Both the position numbers and the translations under genes were made by a program. Below the pieces are notes generated by a model that made no database searches, had not been told where the DNA came from, and was given only the letters and a program-made list of their open reading frames with translations. From Reyranella sp. (lineage in GTDB: Bacteria; Pseudomonadota; Alphaproteobacteria; Reyranellales; Reyranellaceae), in the NCBI GenBank assembly GCA_030684475.1, contig JAUXWB010000396.1:1-64000 (forward strand): a DNA stretch of 64,000 nt, written 5' to 3'. Below are positions 7,507 through 15,198 of this stretch, piece after piece (the stretch's first letter is position 1; each line of letters starts with the position of its first letter).

Positions 7507-9789
7507 ATGAACGCGCCGCTGAAGTTCGGCCAGTCGATCGCGCGGCGCGAGGATCAGCGGTTCCTGACCGGCACGGGCCGCTATACCGACGACACCGCGC
7601 CGGACGGGGCGCTGGCCGTTCTGTTCGTGCGCTCGCCGCATGCCCATGCCCGGGTCGCCGGCATCGAGAAGGAGGCAGCACTCGCCTCGCCGGGCGTCGC
7701 CGCGATCTACACCGCCCATGACACGGCCGCCGACAAGCTCGGCCACCTGCCCGCCATCAGCGAGATCAAGGACGAGGCCGGCAATCGTCATCGCGAACCG
7801 CCGCATCTGCCGATGCCGGTCGGCAAGGTGCGCCACGTCGGCGACATCGTGGCCATGATCGTGGCCGGCACGCTTGATCAGGCACGCGACGCCGCCGATC
7901 TGCTGGTCGTCGACTACGAGGAGCTGCCCGCCGTCGTAACGGTGACCCAGGCACTCGAGCCCGGCGCAGCACTGGTCCATGATGACGTGCCGGGCAACCT
8001 GATGTGCCGCTGGGGCAAGGGCGATGCCGCGACCACCGATGCCGCCTTCACCGAGGCCGCGCACATCTCGAAACTCTCGATCCGCTCGCCGCGCCAGATC
8101 GTGCATTACATGGAGACCCGCGCCGCCTGGTCGGCCTACGACGCCGCCAGCGACCTCGTCACCGTCGCCTTCGGCTCGCAGGGCGTGCAGATCCCGCACC
8201 GGCTGATGTGCGAGCGCGTTCTCAACGTCGGCAAGGACAAGCTGCGGCTGGTCACCGAGGACGTGGGTGGCGGCTTCGGGCCGAAGTATCCGATCTATGC
8301 CGAACCGACGCTGATTGCCTGGGCGACGCGCAAGCTCGGGCGCGGCCTGCGCTGGACTGCCGACCGCGCTGAACTGGCCCTGGCCGACAGCCATTCGCGC
8401 GACCTCGTGGCGACGGGCGAACTCGCGCTCGATGCTGCGGGAAAATTCCTGGGTGTACGGGTTAAGGCCGAGGCCAACTACGGCGCCTATGTCTCGATGT
8501 TCGCGCCGACCATCGCCACCACCGGCATGGCCAAGGTGATCTCCGGCCTCTACCGGATTCCGGCGATCCGCCTCGACTTCGACTGCGCCTTCACCAACAC
8601 CGTGCCGGTCGATGCGATCCGCGGCGCCGGCAAGCCCGAGGCCCTGTTCCTGCTGGAGCGGCTGGTCGACATCGCCGCCCACGAGACCGGCCGCACGCCG
8701 ATCGAGCTGCGCCGCCTCAACCTGCTGCGGCCCGAGGACATGCCCTACGCGGCGGCGAGCGGCTACACTTACGACGCGGCGGATTGTCCGCGGCTATTCG
8801 AGACGGCCCTCAGCCAGGCCGACGTTCCGGGCTTCGAAGCACGTCGCGCCGCGAGCGAGGCTGCCGGCAAACGCCGTGGCCTCGGTCTCTCCTGCCACCT
8901 GCACGGCACCGGCGGCATCGCCGACGAGCATGTCGTGGTGCAGGTCGAGCCCGACCGCCTCGTCGCCCGGTTGGGCACGCAGAGCCAAGGCCAGGGCCAC
9001 GAGACGGTCTTCGCCCAGATGCTGTCATCGGCGCTTGGCGTACCGGTCGAGCGCATCGAAATTCGCCAGGGCGACACGCGGAGCATCCCGCACGGCGGCG
9101 GCACTGGTGGCTCGTCGTCCACCATCATCAGCGGCACGACCTTGACTCGGGCCGCCGATGTCGTGATCCAGCGCGGCCGCGATCTTGCCGCCGAGCGGCT
9201 GGAAACCGCACCATCCGATATCGCTTATCGGGACGGTGCCTTCGAGGTCGTGGGCACCGACCGCCGCGTCGGGCTTTTCGAACTGGCCGCATGGAAGCCG
9301 TTCGACGGCGACGCGGTATTCTCCGACAAGATCGAGTCCTTTCCGACCGGCGTCATGGTCTGCGAAGTCGAGGTCGATACCGACACCGGTATCACCCGCA
9401 TCGACCGCTTCACAGCCGTGGCCGACACCGGCGTGGTGGTGAACCCGCGCCTGCTGGCGGGTCAGATGCATGGCGGCATCGTGCACGGGCTCGGCAATGC
9501 CCTGATGGAGGAAGCCGTCTACGACGAGGAAACTGGGCAGCTACTCAGCGGCACCCTGATGGACTATGCCCTGCCGCGCGCCGACGACGTGCCGGACCTG
9601 CAGGTCGGGACGATCTCCACCCCGTCGCCCAACAATTTCCTCGGGCTGAAAGGCATGGGCGAACTGCCGACCAACGGCGCGCCGGCCGCTCTCGGCAACG
9701 CGATACTCGATGCGTTGCGCCCGCTCGGCGTGCGTCACATCGATATGCCGATTACCGCTCACAAGGTTTGGAAGGCATTGAACCGATGA
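7507..9789 (+). CDS. Xanthine dehydrogenase/aldehyde oxidase family, molybdopterin-binding large subunit
   Basis: 760 aa catalytic (CoxL/XdhB-type) subunit that hydroxylates aldehydes or aromatic N-heterocycles at a molybdenum centre. Visible features are the N-terminal QSIARREDQRFLTGTGRYTDD hammerhead start, the Moco-binding GGFGPK loop, and AIRGAGKPEA, which matches the form II motif (AYRGAGR) and not the CO-dehydrogenase AYxCSFR motif, so CO is not the substrate. A glutamate in the position of the general base follows in LKGMGELPTNGAP. The usual FAD (CoxM) and 2Fe-2S (CoxS) partner genes are not adjacent. The stop overlaps the next gene (ATGA). Confidence 0.92.
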   Translation: MNAPLKFGQSIARREDQRFLTGTGRYTDDTAPDGALAVLFVRSPHAHARVAGIEKEAALASPGVAAIYTAHDTAADKLGHLPAISEIKDEAGNRHREPPHLPMPVGKVRHVGDIVAMIVAGTLDQARDAADLLVVDYEELPAVVTVTQALEPGAALVHDDVPGNLMCRWGKGDAATTDAAFTEAAHISKLSIRSPRQIVHYMETRAAWSAYDAASDLVTVAFGSQGVQIPHRLMCERVLNVGKDKLRLVTEDVGGGFGPKYPIYAEPTLIAWATRKLGRGLRWTADRAELALADSHSRDLVATGELALDAAGKFLGVRVKAEANYGAYVSMFAPTIATTGMAKVISGLYRIPAIRLDFDCAFTNTVPVDAIRGAGKPEALFLLERLVDIAAHETGRTPIELRRLNLLRPEDMPYAAASGYTYDAADCPRLFETALSQADVPGFEARRAASEAAGKRRGLGLSCHLHGTGGIADEHVVVQVEPDRLVARLGTQSQGQGHETVFAQMLSSALGVPVERIEIRQGDTRSIPHGGGTGGSSSTIISGTTLTRAADVVIQRGRDLAAERLETAPSDIAYRDGAFEVVGTDRRVGLFELAAWKPFDGDAVFSDKIESFPTGVMVCEVEVDTDTGITRIDRFTAVADTGVVVNPRLLAGQMHGGIVHGLGNALMEEAVYDEETGQLLSGTLMDYALPRADDVPDLQVGTISTPSPNNFLGLKGMGELPTNGAPAALGNAILDALRPLGVRHIDMPITAHKVWKALNR

Positions 9790-10778
9790 AGCGCTGGATA
9801 CGTCGCCTGACGCTCGGGTTGGGCATCCTCATCGTCCTGGTGGCCGGCGCCTTCGCCGCCGTCATCGCCTTCGATTCGCCGGCCGCACCGCCGGTGCTGG
9901 CGGCCGGCAATTCCATCCCCGGAGTCTCACAGTGGAACTTCGCCGAGCTTCCCAAGGTCCAGAGCGTCAAGGCGCGTGACGGCGCGCCACTCAACTATCG
10001 CCTCTATCCCGGCCGCGCCGACCGCGCAGTCGTGCTGGTGCACGGCTCCACCGGCTCCGGCACCGAGATGCTGAAGCTCGCCCAGGCGCTGCAGGTGGCG
10101 GGCGCCACGGTCTACGCCATCAGTCTGCGTGGCCATGGCGGCAGCGGGACCCGGAACGGCGATGTCTCGTATCGCGGCCAACTCGACGACGATTTGGCCG
10201 ACCTCGTCAAAGGCGTGGGGATCGACAAGCAAGGTGTCCATCGCACGCTCGTCGGGTTTTCTTCCGGTGGCGGCTTCGTGTTGCGCGTCGCGGGCGGTCT
10301 GCAGGCCGGACTGTTCGACAACTATCTCGCGATCTCGCCCTACATCGGCCCGGACTCACCCACCAACAAGCCCAATTCCGGCGGCTGGGCCGGCGTGGCG
10401 CTGCCGCGCATCGTGGCCCTGTCCATCCTCGATGGGTTCGGTCTCCCCTGGTTCCAGGGATTGCCGGCCATCCATTTCGCCACCCAGGCGAAAGCGGACG
10501 ACAGCCGGACGCCGGTCTACTCCTTCCGGCTGGTGGCCAGCCTGCAGCTCGGCTTGGACTGGCGCGCGGTGCTGGCGCGCATCAAGGCGCCAACGCGGAT
10601 CGTGGTCGGCGCCGACGACGAGCTGTTCAACGCCGATCAGTTCCAACCGATGATGCAGACCATCAATCCCTGCATCGACGTCATCGTCGTGCCGGGCCAA
10701 AGCCATCTCGGCATGATCGCCGATCCGGCGGCGATGAGCGCGGTCGCGACCGCATGGCTACAACTGATGGAAGACTGA
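9786..10778 (+). CDS. Membrane-anchored alpha/beta hydrolase
   Basis: 330 aa. One N-terminal hydrophobic segment (residues 8-28) after a basic start anchors or exports the protein, and the rest is an alpha/beta-hydrolase domain. The triad is visible: nucleophile Ser159 in GFSSGG, an aspartate in VGADDELF, and histidine in PGQSHLG. The oxyanion HG is at LVHGSTGSG (about 84-92). The family resembles lysophospholipase/esterase-like proteins, and the substrate is unknown. The start overlaps the molybdenum-hydroxylase stop by 4 bases, so it is the third gene of the ltaE operon; one possible role is processing an ester or lactone linked to the aldehyde oxidation step. Confidence 0.88.
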   Translation: MKRWIRRLTLGLGILIVLVAGAFAAVIAFDSPAAPPVLAAGNSIPGVSQWNFAELPKVQSVKARDGAPLNYRLYPGRADRAVVLVHGSTGSGTEMLKLAQALQVAGATVYAISLRGHGGSGTRNGDVSYRGQLDDDLADLVKGVGIDKQGVHRTLVGFSSGGGFVLRVAGGLQAGLFDNYLAISPYIGPDSPTNKPNSGGWAGVALPRIVALSILDGFGLPWFQGLPAIHFATQAKADDSRTPVYSFRLVASLQLGLDWRAVLARIKAPTRIVVGADDELFNADQFQPMMQTINPCIDVIVVPGQSHLGMIADPAAMSAVATAWLQLMED

Positions 10779-10815
10779 GGACTGACTCTGTGAAGCGGGC
10801 GGGCGTCGAGCCTGA

Positions 10816-10829
10816 ATGATCTAGGTCAA
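10816..10829. promoter_or_regulatory. FNR/FixK-like box
   Basis: ATGAT-CTAG-GTCAA (TTGAC-N4-ATCAT on the other strand) matches the FNR/FixK/DNR consensus TTGAT-N4-ATCAA at 8 of 10 positions. Its centre is 41.5 bases before the ATG at 10864, the canonical class II activator distance if transcription starts at that ATG. The predicted regulator is oxygen- or NO-responsive, by inference. Confidence 0.5.
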
Positions 10830-10845
10830 GGCCCGGCCTCGACGA

Positions 10846-10867
10846 TCATGCGAGCCTTCTCGCATGA
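10846..10867 (+). promoter_or_regulatory. Inverted repeat covering the start codon at 10864
   Basis: TCATGCGAG (10846-10854) and CTCGCATGA (10859-10867) are perfect 9-bp arms around a CCTT tetraloop. The start codon ATG lies in the 3' arm. In RNA this would be a very stable hairpin masking initiation. In DNA it could be an operator. No convincing Shine-Dalgarno precedes it. Confidence 0.6.
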
Positions 10868-11448
10868 CCGCAAAGATCCTGATCCTCAATGGACATCCTG
10901 ATCCCGTTCGCAAGGGGCTCTGTCACGCCCTGGCAGACGCTTATGCTGCCGGCGCCGCCGAAGGTGGGCATGAGGTGCGCCGCTTCGACATCGCGACACT
11001 GAATTTCGGCTTCGTCCATTCGCAAAGCGAGTTCGAGCACGGTGAGGTATTGCCAGACATCGTGGCGGCCCAGGAAGCGATCAAATGGGCGACCCACGTC
11101 GCGGTGATCTTCCCGCTCTGGCTGGGCGACGTTCCAGCCGTTCTGAAGGCCTTCCTCGAGCACACGCTGCGGCCGGGCTTCGCCTACGCCTACCGGCCGA
11201 GCGGCTTTCCCGAGATGTTCCTGACGGGACGGTCGGCGCGCATCATCGTGACCATGGGCATGCCCGCCTTCGTCTATCGCTGGTATTTCCGCGCCCACGG
11301 GGTGAAGAACCTCAAGCGCAACATCCTGCGCTTCGTCGGCTTCGCGCCGGTGCGCGACACCATGCTCGGCAGCGTCGGCACGCGCAGCGAAGCCCAGATC
11401 GCGCGCTGGTTCGACGACATGAAGGGGCTCGGCCGCCGGGCTGCCTAA
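10864..11448 (+). CDS. Flavodoxin-fold NAD(P)H oxidoreductase (NQO1/KefF family)
   Basis: 194 aa Flavodoxin_2-family enzyme using FMN/FAD and NAD(P)H to reduce quinones or similar acceptors. The N-terminal ILILNGHPDP phosphate loop, the FPLWLGDVPAVLKAFLEHTLRPGFAY segment (about residues 82-107) and the GRSARIIVTMGMP strand are family hallmarks. It is monocistronic, converging with cbpM. The start codon lies inside a perfect 9-bp inverted repeat and downstream of an FNR-like box, suggesting redox or oxygen control and possibly a leaderless mRNA. Confidence 0.9.
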   Translation: MTAKILILNGHPDPVRKGLCHALADAYAAGAAEGGHEVRRFDIATLNFGFVHSQSEFEHGEVLPDIVAAQEAIKWATHVAVIFPLWLGDVPAVLKAFLEHTLRPGFAYAYRPSGFPEMFLTGRSARIIVTMGMPAFVYRWYFRAHGVKNLKRNILRFVGFAPVRDTMLGSVGTRSEAQIARWFDDMKGLGRRAA

Positions 11449-11449
11449 G

Positions 11450-11779
11450 CTAGCGTTCGCCCAGCCTCGCGAGCGCCGCCGCAATCGCCTCGCGCGTCGC
11501 CCCCGGCTGTTCGGCGATCGCGCGGCCGATCAAATCGAGTTGGCCACGCAACGTGTGCACCTGGTCGACGAGGTCGATCACCATCTCGACCGTCTCGTCA
11601 TCGAGGCCGAGATCGCCGGTCAGCTCGGCCAGCAGATGCGTGCGGGCCACGTCGATCGTCTCGAACGTCCACGTATCGGCGTCACCGGTGGGTCGCAGCA
11701 GGCCACGTGCCACCCAGCGTTCGACATGGACGGTTGTGAGGCCGCCGTGCAGGCGCAACAGGTCGTCGAGCGTCGTCAT
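11450..11779 (-). CDS. cbpM: Chaperone modulator CbpM
   Basis: 109 aa MerR-like helix-turn-helix protein without a recognisable effector domain, directly following and overlapping (ATGA) the DnaJ-like cbpA gene. CbpM inhibits the DnaJ-like co-chaperone CbpA by binding its J-domain. The segment TTVHVERWVARGLLRPTG, then a C-terminal helical DETVEMVIDLVDQVHTLRGQLDLI, matches the family. The assignment rests on context plus length. ATG 11779 is chosen for the overlap with cbpA; the upstream frame is cbpA sequence. Confidence 0.85.
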   Translation of the reverse strand: MTTLDDLLRLHGGLTTVHVERWVARGLLRPTGDADTWTFETIDVARTHLLAELTGDLGLDDETVEMVIDLVDQVHTLRGQLDLIGRAIAEQPGATREAIAAALARLGER

Positions 11780-12705
11780 GTGAACTGCTCCATGGCCTTG
11801 CGCGGATCGTAGGCACGCCCCGCTTCCCACTTCTCGAGAAACTCCTTCAGCTTGTCATCCGGCTGCTCGGGCAAAGTAACCTTCAACTTGACATACTGAT
11901 CGCCACGCTGACCGGACTTGCGGTCGAGCAGGCCGCGGCCCCTGAGACGAAGCGACGTGCCGGTATTGGAACCTGCGGGGACATTCAGCATGACCGCGCC
12001 GCCCACCGTCGGTACGCGGATCTTGCCGCCCAATGCCGCCTCGGTGAGCGTCACCGGCAGTTCGACATGGATGTCGTTGTCGCGCGCCTCGAAAAAGGCG
12101 TGGGGCTCGACCCGCAATTCGACATAGGCATCGCCCGGCGGACCGCCATTGGCGCCCGGCATGCCCTGCCCCTTCAGCCGCAACGTCTGGCCGTCGGCCG
12201 CACCTTCGGGAATGTCGATGTCGAGGGTCTTGCCGCCGGGCAGGCCGACTCGCTGCTTGCCGCCGCGCGCTGCGACCAGGAACGGCACGCGAAGCGTGTA
12301 GGTGAGTGGCAGGCCGCCCATGTCGAAGCCACCGCCCGCACTCCCGAATCCGTGGCGGTCGCCGAACATTTCCGAGAAGATCCCGCCCATGTCGACGAAG
12401 GATTCGTGGCCGCCCGCGTGGGCGTACTTGCCGGCGCCGGGGCCGCCTGCCTGATCGCGATAGAAGCCGCGCGGCGGCATCTCCTGGCCCGTGGCGTCGA
12501 TCTCGCCGGCATCGAAACGGCGACGCTTCTCCGGATCGGAGAGCAGATCGTTGGCTTGCGAGATTTCCTTGAATTTCGCTTCGGCCGCCTTGTCACCCGG
12601 ATTGAGATCGGGATGGTGTTTTTTGGCGAGGCTGCGGAACGCTTTCCGAATGTCGTCTTCGGAAGCGGTTCGCGGCACGCCGAGCACTGAATAGGGGTCG
12701 CTCAT
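11776..12705 (-). CDS. cbpA: Curved-DNA-binding protein CbpA / DnaJ C-terminal domain protein
   Basis: 309 aa type II J-domain co-chaperone for DnaK. The J-domain is at residues 1-70 with the HPD motif at 31-33. A Gly/Phe-rich linker spans about 95-130, and two DnaJ C-terminal peptide-binding beta-domains follow (LPLTYTLRVPFLVAARGG..., then DIHVELPVTLTEAALGGKIRVPT). The cysteine zinc-finger of true DnaJ is absent, as expected for CbpA. It is co-transcribed with cbpM, whose start overlaps its stop. Nucleoid binding is known for E. coli CbpA, not shown here. Confidence 0.93.
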   Translation of the reverse strand: MSDPYSVLGVPRTASEDDIRKAFRSLAKKHHPDLNPGDKAAEAKFKEISQANDLLSDPEKRRRFDAGEIDATGQEMPPRGFYRDQAGGPGAGKYAHAGGHESFVDMGGIFSEMFGDRHGFGSAGGGFDMGGLPLTYTLRVPFLVAARGGKQRVGLPGGKTLDIDIPEGAADGQTLRLKGQGMPGANGGPPGDAYVELRVEPHAFFEARDNDIHVELPVTLTEAALGGKIRVPTVGGAVMLNVPAGSNTGTSLRLRGRGLLDRKSGQRGDQYVKLKVTLPEQPDDKLKEFLEKWEAGRAYDPRKAMEQFT

Positions 12706-12734
12706 GCCCCTACAATGTGGTGTGAGTTGTACTC

Positions 12735-14212
12735 TTACAAGGCCTTGGCCGGACTGAGCAGCCTATTCGGCGTTCCGGCAAGATCGTCGACATGACCGGT
12801 AATGCAGCTGTTGTGCGCGCCTGGTACGTGATCCTCAACGACCTGAGGCGCCAATCCCTTCCAGGCCGCTGCCGAAAATTCAGGGCGGCTCGCATACTCG
12901 TCGCTCAACAGGCAGACCACACGGCTGCGGATGCGCGGCGGCAGATAGTGGGACATCGCGCGGTAATAAGCCGTGCGCAGCGAAGCGCCGGTCGCCGCCG
13001 TGCCCTGGTACATTCGCTTGGCCACGCGCCAGATGAGAGCACGATCCTTCTGCATAAGCCGCCGCGTGCCCGACCAGACAGCCGGCATGCCCCGTGTCTT
13101 GACGCGATCGCCGATGGCCTTTGGCGCGATCCCTCCCAAGGCGCTGACGGTCCGGGCGATGCCACGCAACGTCGGGCGAGCGTTGATGGAAAAGGTGTCC
13201 ACCAGCACGACCTGCTCGACCTCGCGGCCCACGGCCTCGAGCTGGTGTGCGATCTCCCAAACGGCGAGGCCGCCGTGACAGTAGCCGGCGAGCCGGAACT
13301 TCCCTTCGGGTTGGGCCGCCAGAAGATAGGGCACGTAGCGCCTGGCCATCGCCTCGATGGTGTCGAACCCGCCGCCTTGTCGAAATTGGGATGGAGCAGA
13401 TAGATCGGCCCCTCGTCCTTGATGAGTTCGGCCAGGCGAAGGGCATAATTGCCCCAGCCGTCGAAATCGCCGTGGCAGATGAACAACGGCCGGCCGCTGC
13501 CGTCCTTGACCTTGGTGACGACCTCGTGGCGGGCCGCGGCGGCGCGGGCCAGGGTCGTGGCCAGGTGACGCACCGTGAGCTCAGCCTTGATGTCTGATGA
13601 GGCGATCGCCTGCCGGGTGATCGCTTCCAATTCCAGAAGCATTTCGGTGGCCTGGAGCGAATCGCCTCCAGCTTCGAAGAAGTCGTCGTCGATGCCGAAA
13701 TCGGAATGGTTGAGGACCCGCACCCAGATCGCGGCGATCTGGATCTGCAGCGGCTCGTCCGGATGGACATTTTTCCGGACCTGGCGGGAGAAGTCGGCGG
13801 ACAGCTGCGACCGCGAGATCTTGCCGGTCGTCCCTTTGGGCAGGGCCGGCAGGATATGGACGTGTCGAGGCATCTGGAATGGCGCCAGACGGTCGCGCAG
13901 GAACTCGACCAGCGCTGACGACGAGGTTTCTTCCGTGTTGTCGTTCAAGACCACAGCAGCGGCGACGCTCTCTCCCAGCCGGGGATGGGGAACGGCGAAG
14001 GCTGCGGCTTCCCGCACCGCGGGATGCTGCAGCAGCATCTTCCCGACATCGTACGGCGATATTTTCTCGCCGCCCCGGTTGATGATCTCCTTGGTGCGCC
14101 CGGCGATCGTCAGAATGCCGTCGGCATCGACGACGCCGAGATCACCGGTGGCGAGACAGCCATCGACCAGGCCGGCGGGTGCGTCGTCGATGTCGTTGAG
14201 ATATCCCGGCAT
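12735..14212 (-). pseudogene. Remnant of an AMP-ligase / carrier protein / thioesterase megasynthase
   Basis: Reading leftward, the locus encodes the C-terminal quarter of an acyl-AMP ligase (MPGYLND...GCLATGDLG...GRTKEIINRGGEKISP...TTGKISR, about 14212-13800). A phosphopantetheine carrier domain follows (FFEAGGDSLQATE, Ser codon near 13660), then an alpha/beta thioesterase domain (13540-12735). The N-terminal ~400 residues of the ligase are missing, because the homology begins 27 bases after the stop of the upstream ABC gene. The thioesterase is split by a frameshift near 13368-13380: HPNFDK is in one frame, while FDTIEAMARRYVPYL and the rest are in another, and one missing base in a GGCGGCGGG run explains the shift. 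The thioesterase elbow is AGYCHGG, with Cys in the nucleophile position. It looks like a decayed gene, unless the frameshift is an assembly error. Confidence 0.82.
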
Positions 14213-14238
14213 GACGCGGGACCACGACCAACCACACG

Positions 14239-15198
14239 CTAGCCGCGCGGCGCGGCGTTGAGCCCGTTCACGACATCCGCGAACAGCCGGTATTTGACGC
14301 CGACGACCGAGAGTTCGCGGCCCCAGTTCACCAGATCGCCCCATGGGTCGTTGAGCTTGCCCAGCCCCGAGACGATCGCCACCACCGCGCCGACCTCGAT
14401 GCGGCCCTCGACGGCGAACCAGCCGCCGACGCCCAGCGCCACGGCGACCGAGAAGTAGTACATGAGGTTCATCGCCAGATTCATCGTGTACTTGAACTTG
14501 TAGATGCCCATGTTGAGCGTGAACACCCGGTCGATGCGCTGGCTCTCGCTCGACAGGTCGCGGATGTCGACGACGGCGCCGGCGATGCCACTGCTCACCT
14601 CGCGCATGGTGCGGATGCGGGCCTCGGCGCGGCGGTTGATCGCCCACTGCATGATCGGCACGAACACCAGCTGCGGCAGGAAGAACAGCGGGCAGAGCGC
14701 TGCCATCCACGGCTCGAGGTAGATCATGTAGCCGATGACGCTGGCCAGGATACCGCCCTGCAGCAGCGGCTCGGAGATGCTGATGCCGACGAAGCCGCCG
14801 ATCGGCTGGGCCTCCTCGACGATCATCGCGATCTCGATGCCGGTGGTGTCGGACGACAGCATCTCGGGCGCGAGGTCGCCACGCTGGACGTGAAGCGTCC
14901 GCCGGAGCGCCCGCACCTCGGTCTCGCTCACCCAGGCGCGATAGACGTTGAGCACGAGCTTGAGCGACTGTTCGAGGATCGCCACCCCGGCATAGGCCAG
15001 CGCCAGCAGGAAGATGGTGCGGACGGCGCCGCTGCCGATGGCATCGTTGACGATGCGGCGCTGCAGCTCGAGCGGCACGGCGCTCAGCGCGAACACCGCG
15101 ACCGACAGCACGGCAAGCGCGGCCTGGTGCCGGCCGCTCTTCTGCAGGACGTAGCCCATAATCGTCCGCGGCAACATCGGGGACCGCCCAGGGCTCAT
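14239..15198 (-). CDS. ABC transporter transmembrane domain without ATPase domain
   Basis: 319 aa with about six hydrophobic spans (first near AALAVLSVAVFALSAVP, last near LMYYFSVAVALGVGGWF), matching an ABC exporter membrane domain. The EAQPIGGFVGISISEPLLQGG segment and a C-terminal VKYRLFADVVNGLNAAPRG look like the linker to a nucleotide-binding domain. The protein stops there, with no Walker A or signature motif. The stop is directly followed by the ligase remnant, so a deletion that removed the ATPase domain is likely. The start ATG 15198 overlaps the GST stop (ATGA). Natural half-transporters with a separate ATPase exist, but none is nearby. Confidence 0.75.
   Translation of the reverse strand: MSPGRSPMLPRTIMGYVLQKSGRHQAALAVLSVAVFALSAVPLELQRRIVNDAIGSGAVRTIFLLALAYAGVAILEQSLKLVLNVYRAWVSETEVRALRRTLHVQRGDLAPEMLSSDTTGIEIAMIVEEAQPIGGFVGISISEPLLQGGILASVIGYMIYLEPWMAALCPLFFLPQLVFVPIMQWAINRRAEARIRTMREVSSGIAGAVVDIRDLSSESQRIDRVFTLNMGIYKFKYTMNLAMNLMYYFSVAVALGVGGWFAVEGRIEVGAVVAIVSGLGKLNDPWGDLVNWGRELSVVGVKYRLFADVVNGLNAAPRG

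Noticed and set aside
7507-9789. Carbon monoxide dehydrogenase large subunit (coxL)
   Set aside because: The active-site motif is AIRGAGK (form II) and not AYxCSFR, and coxM/coxS are absent.
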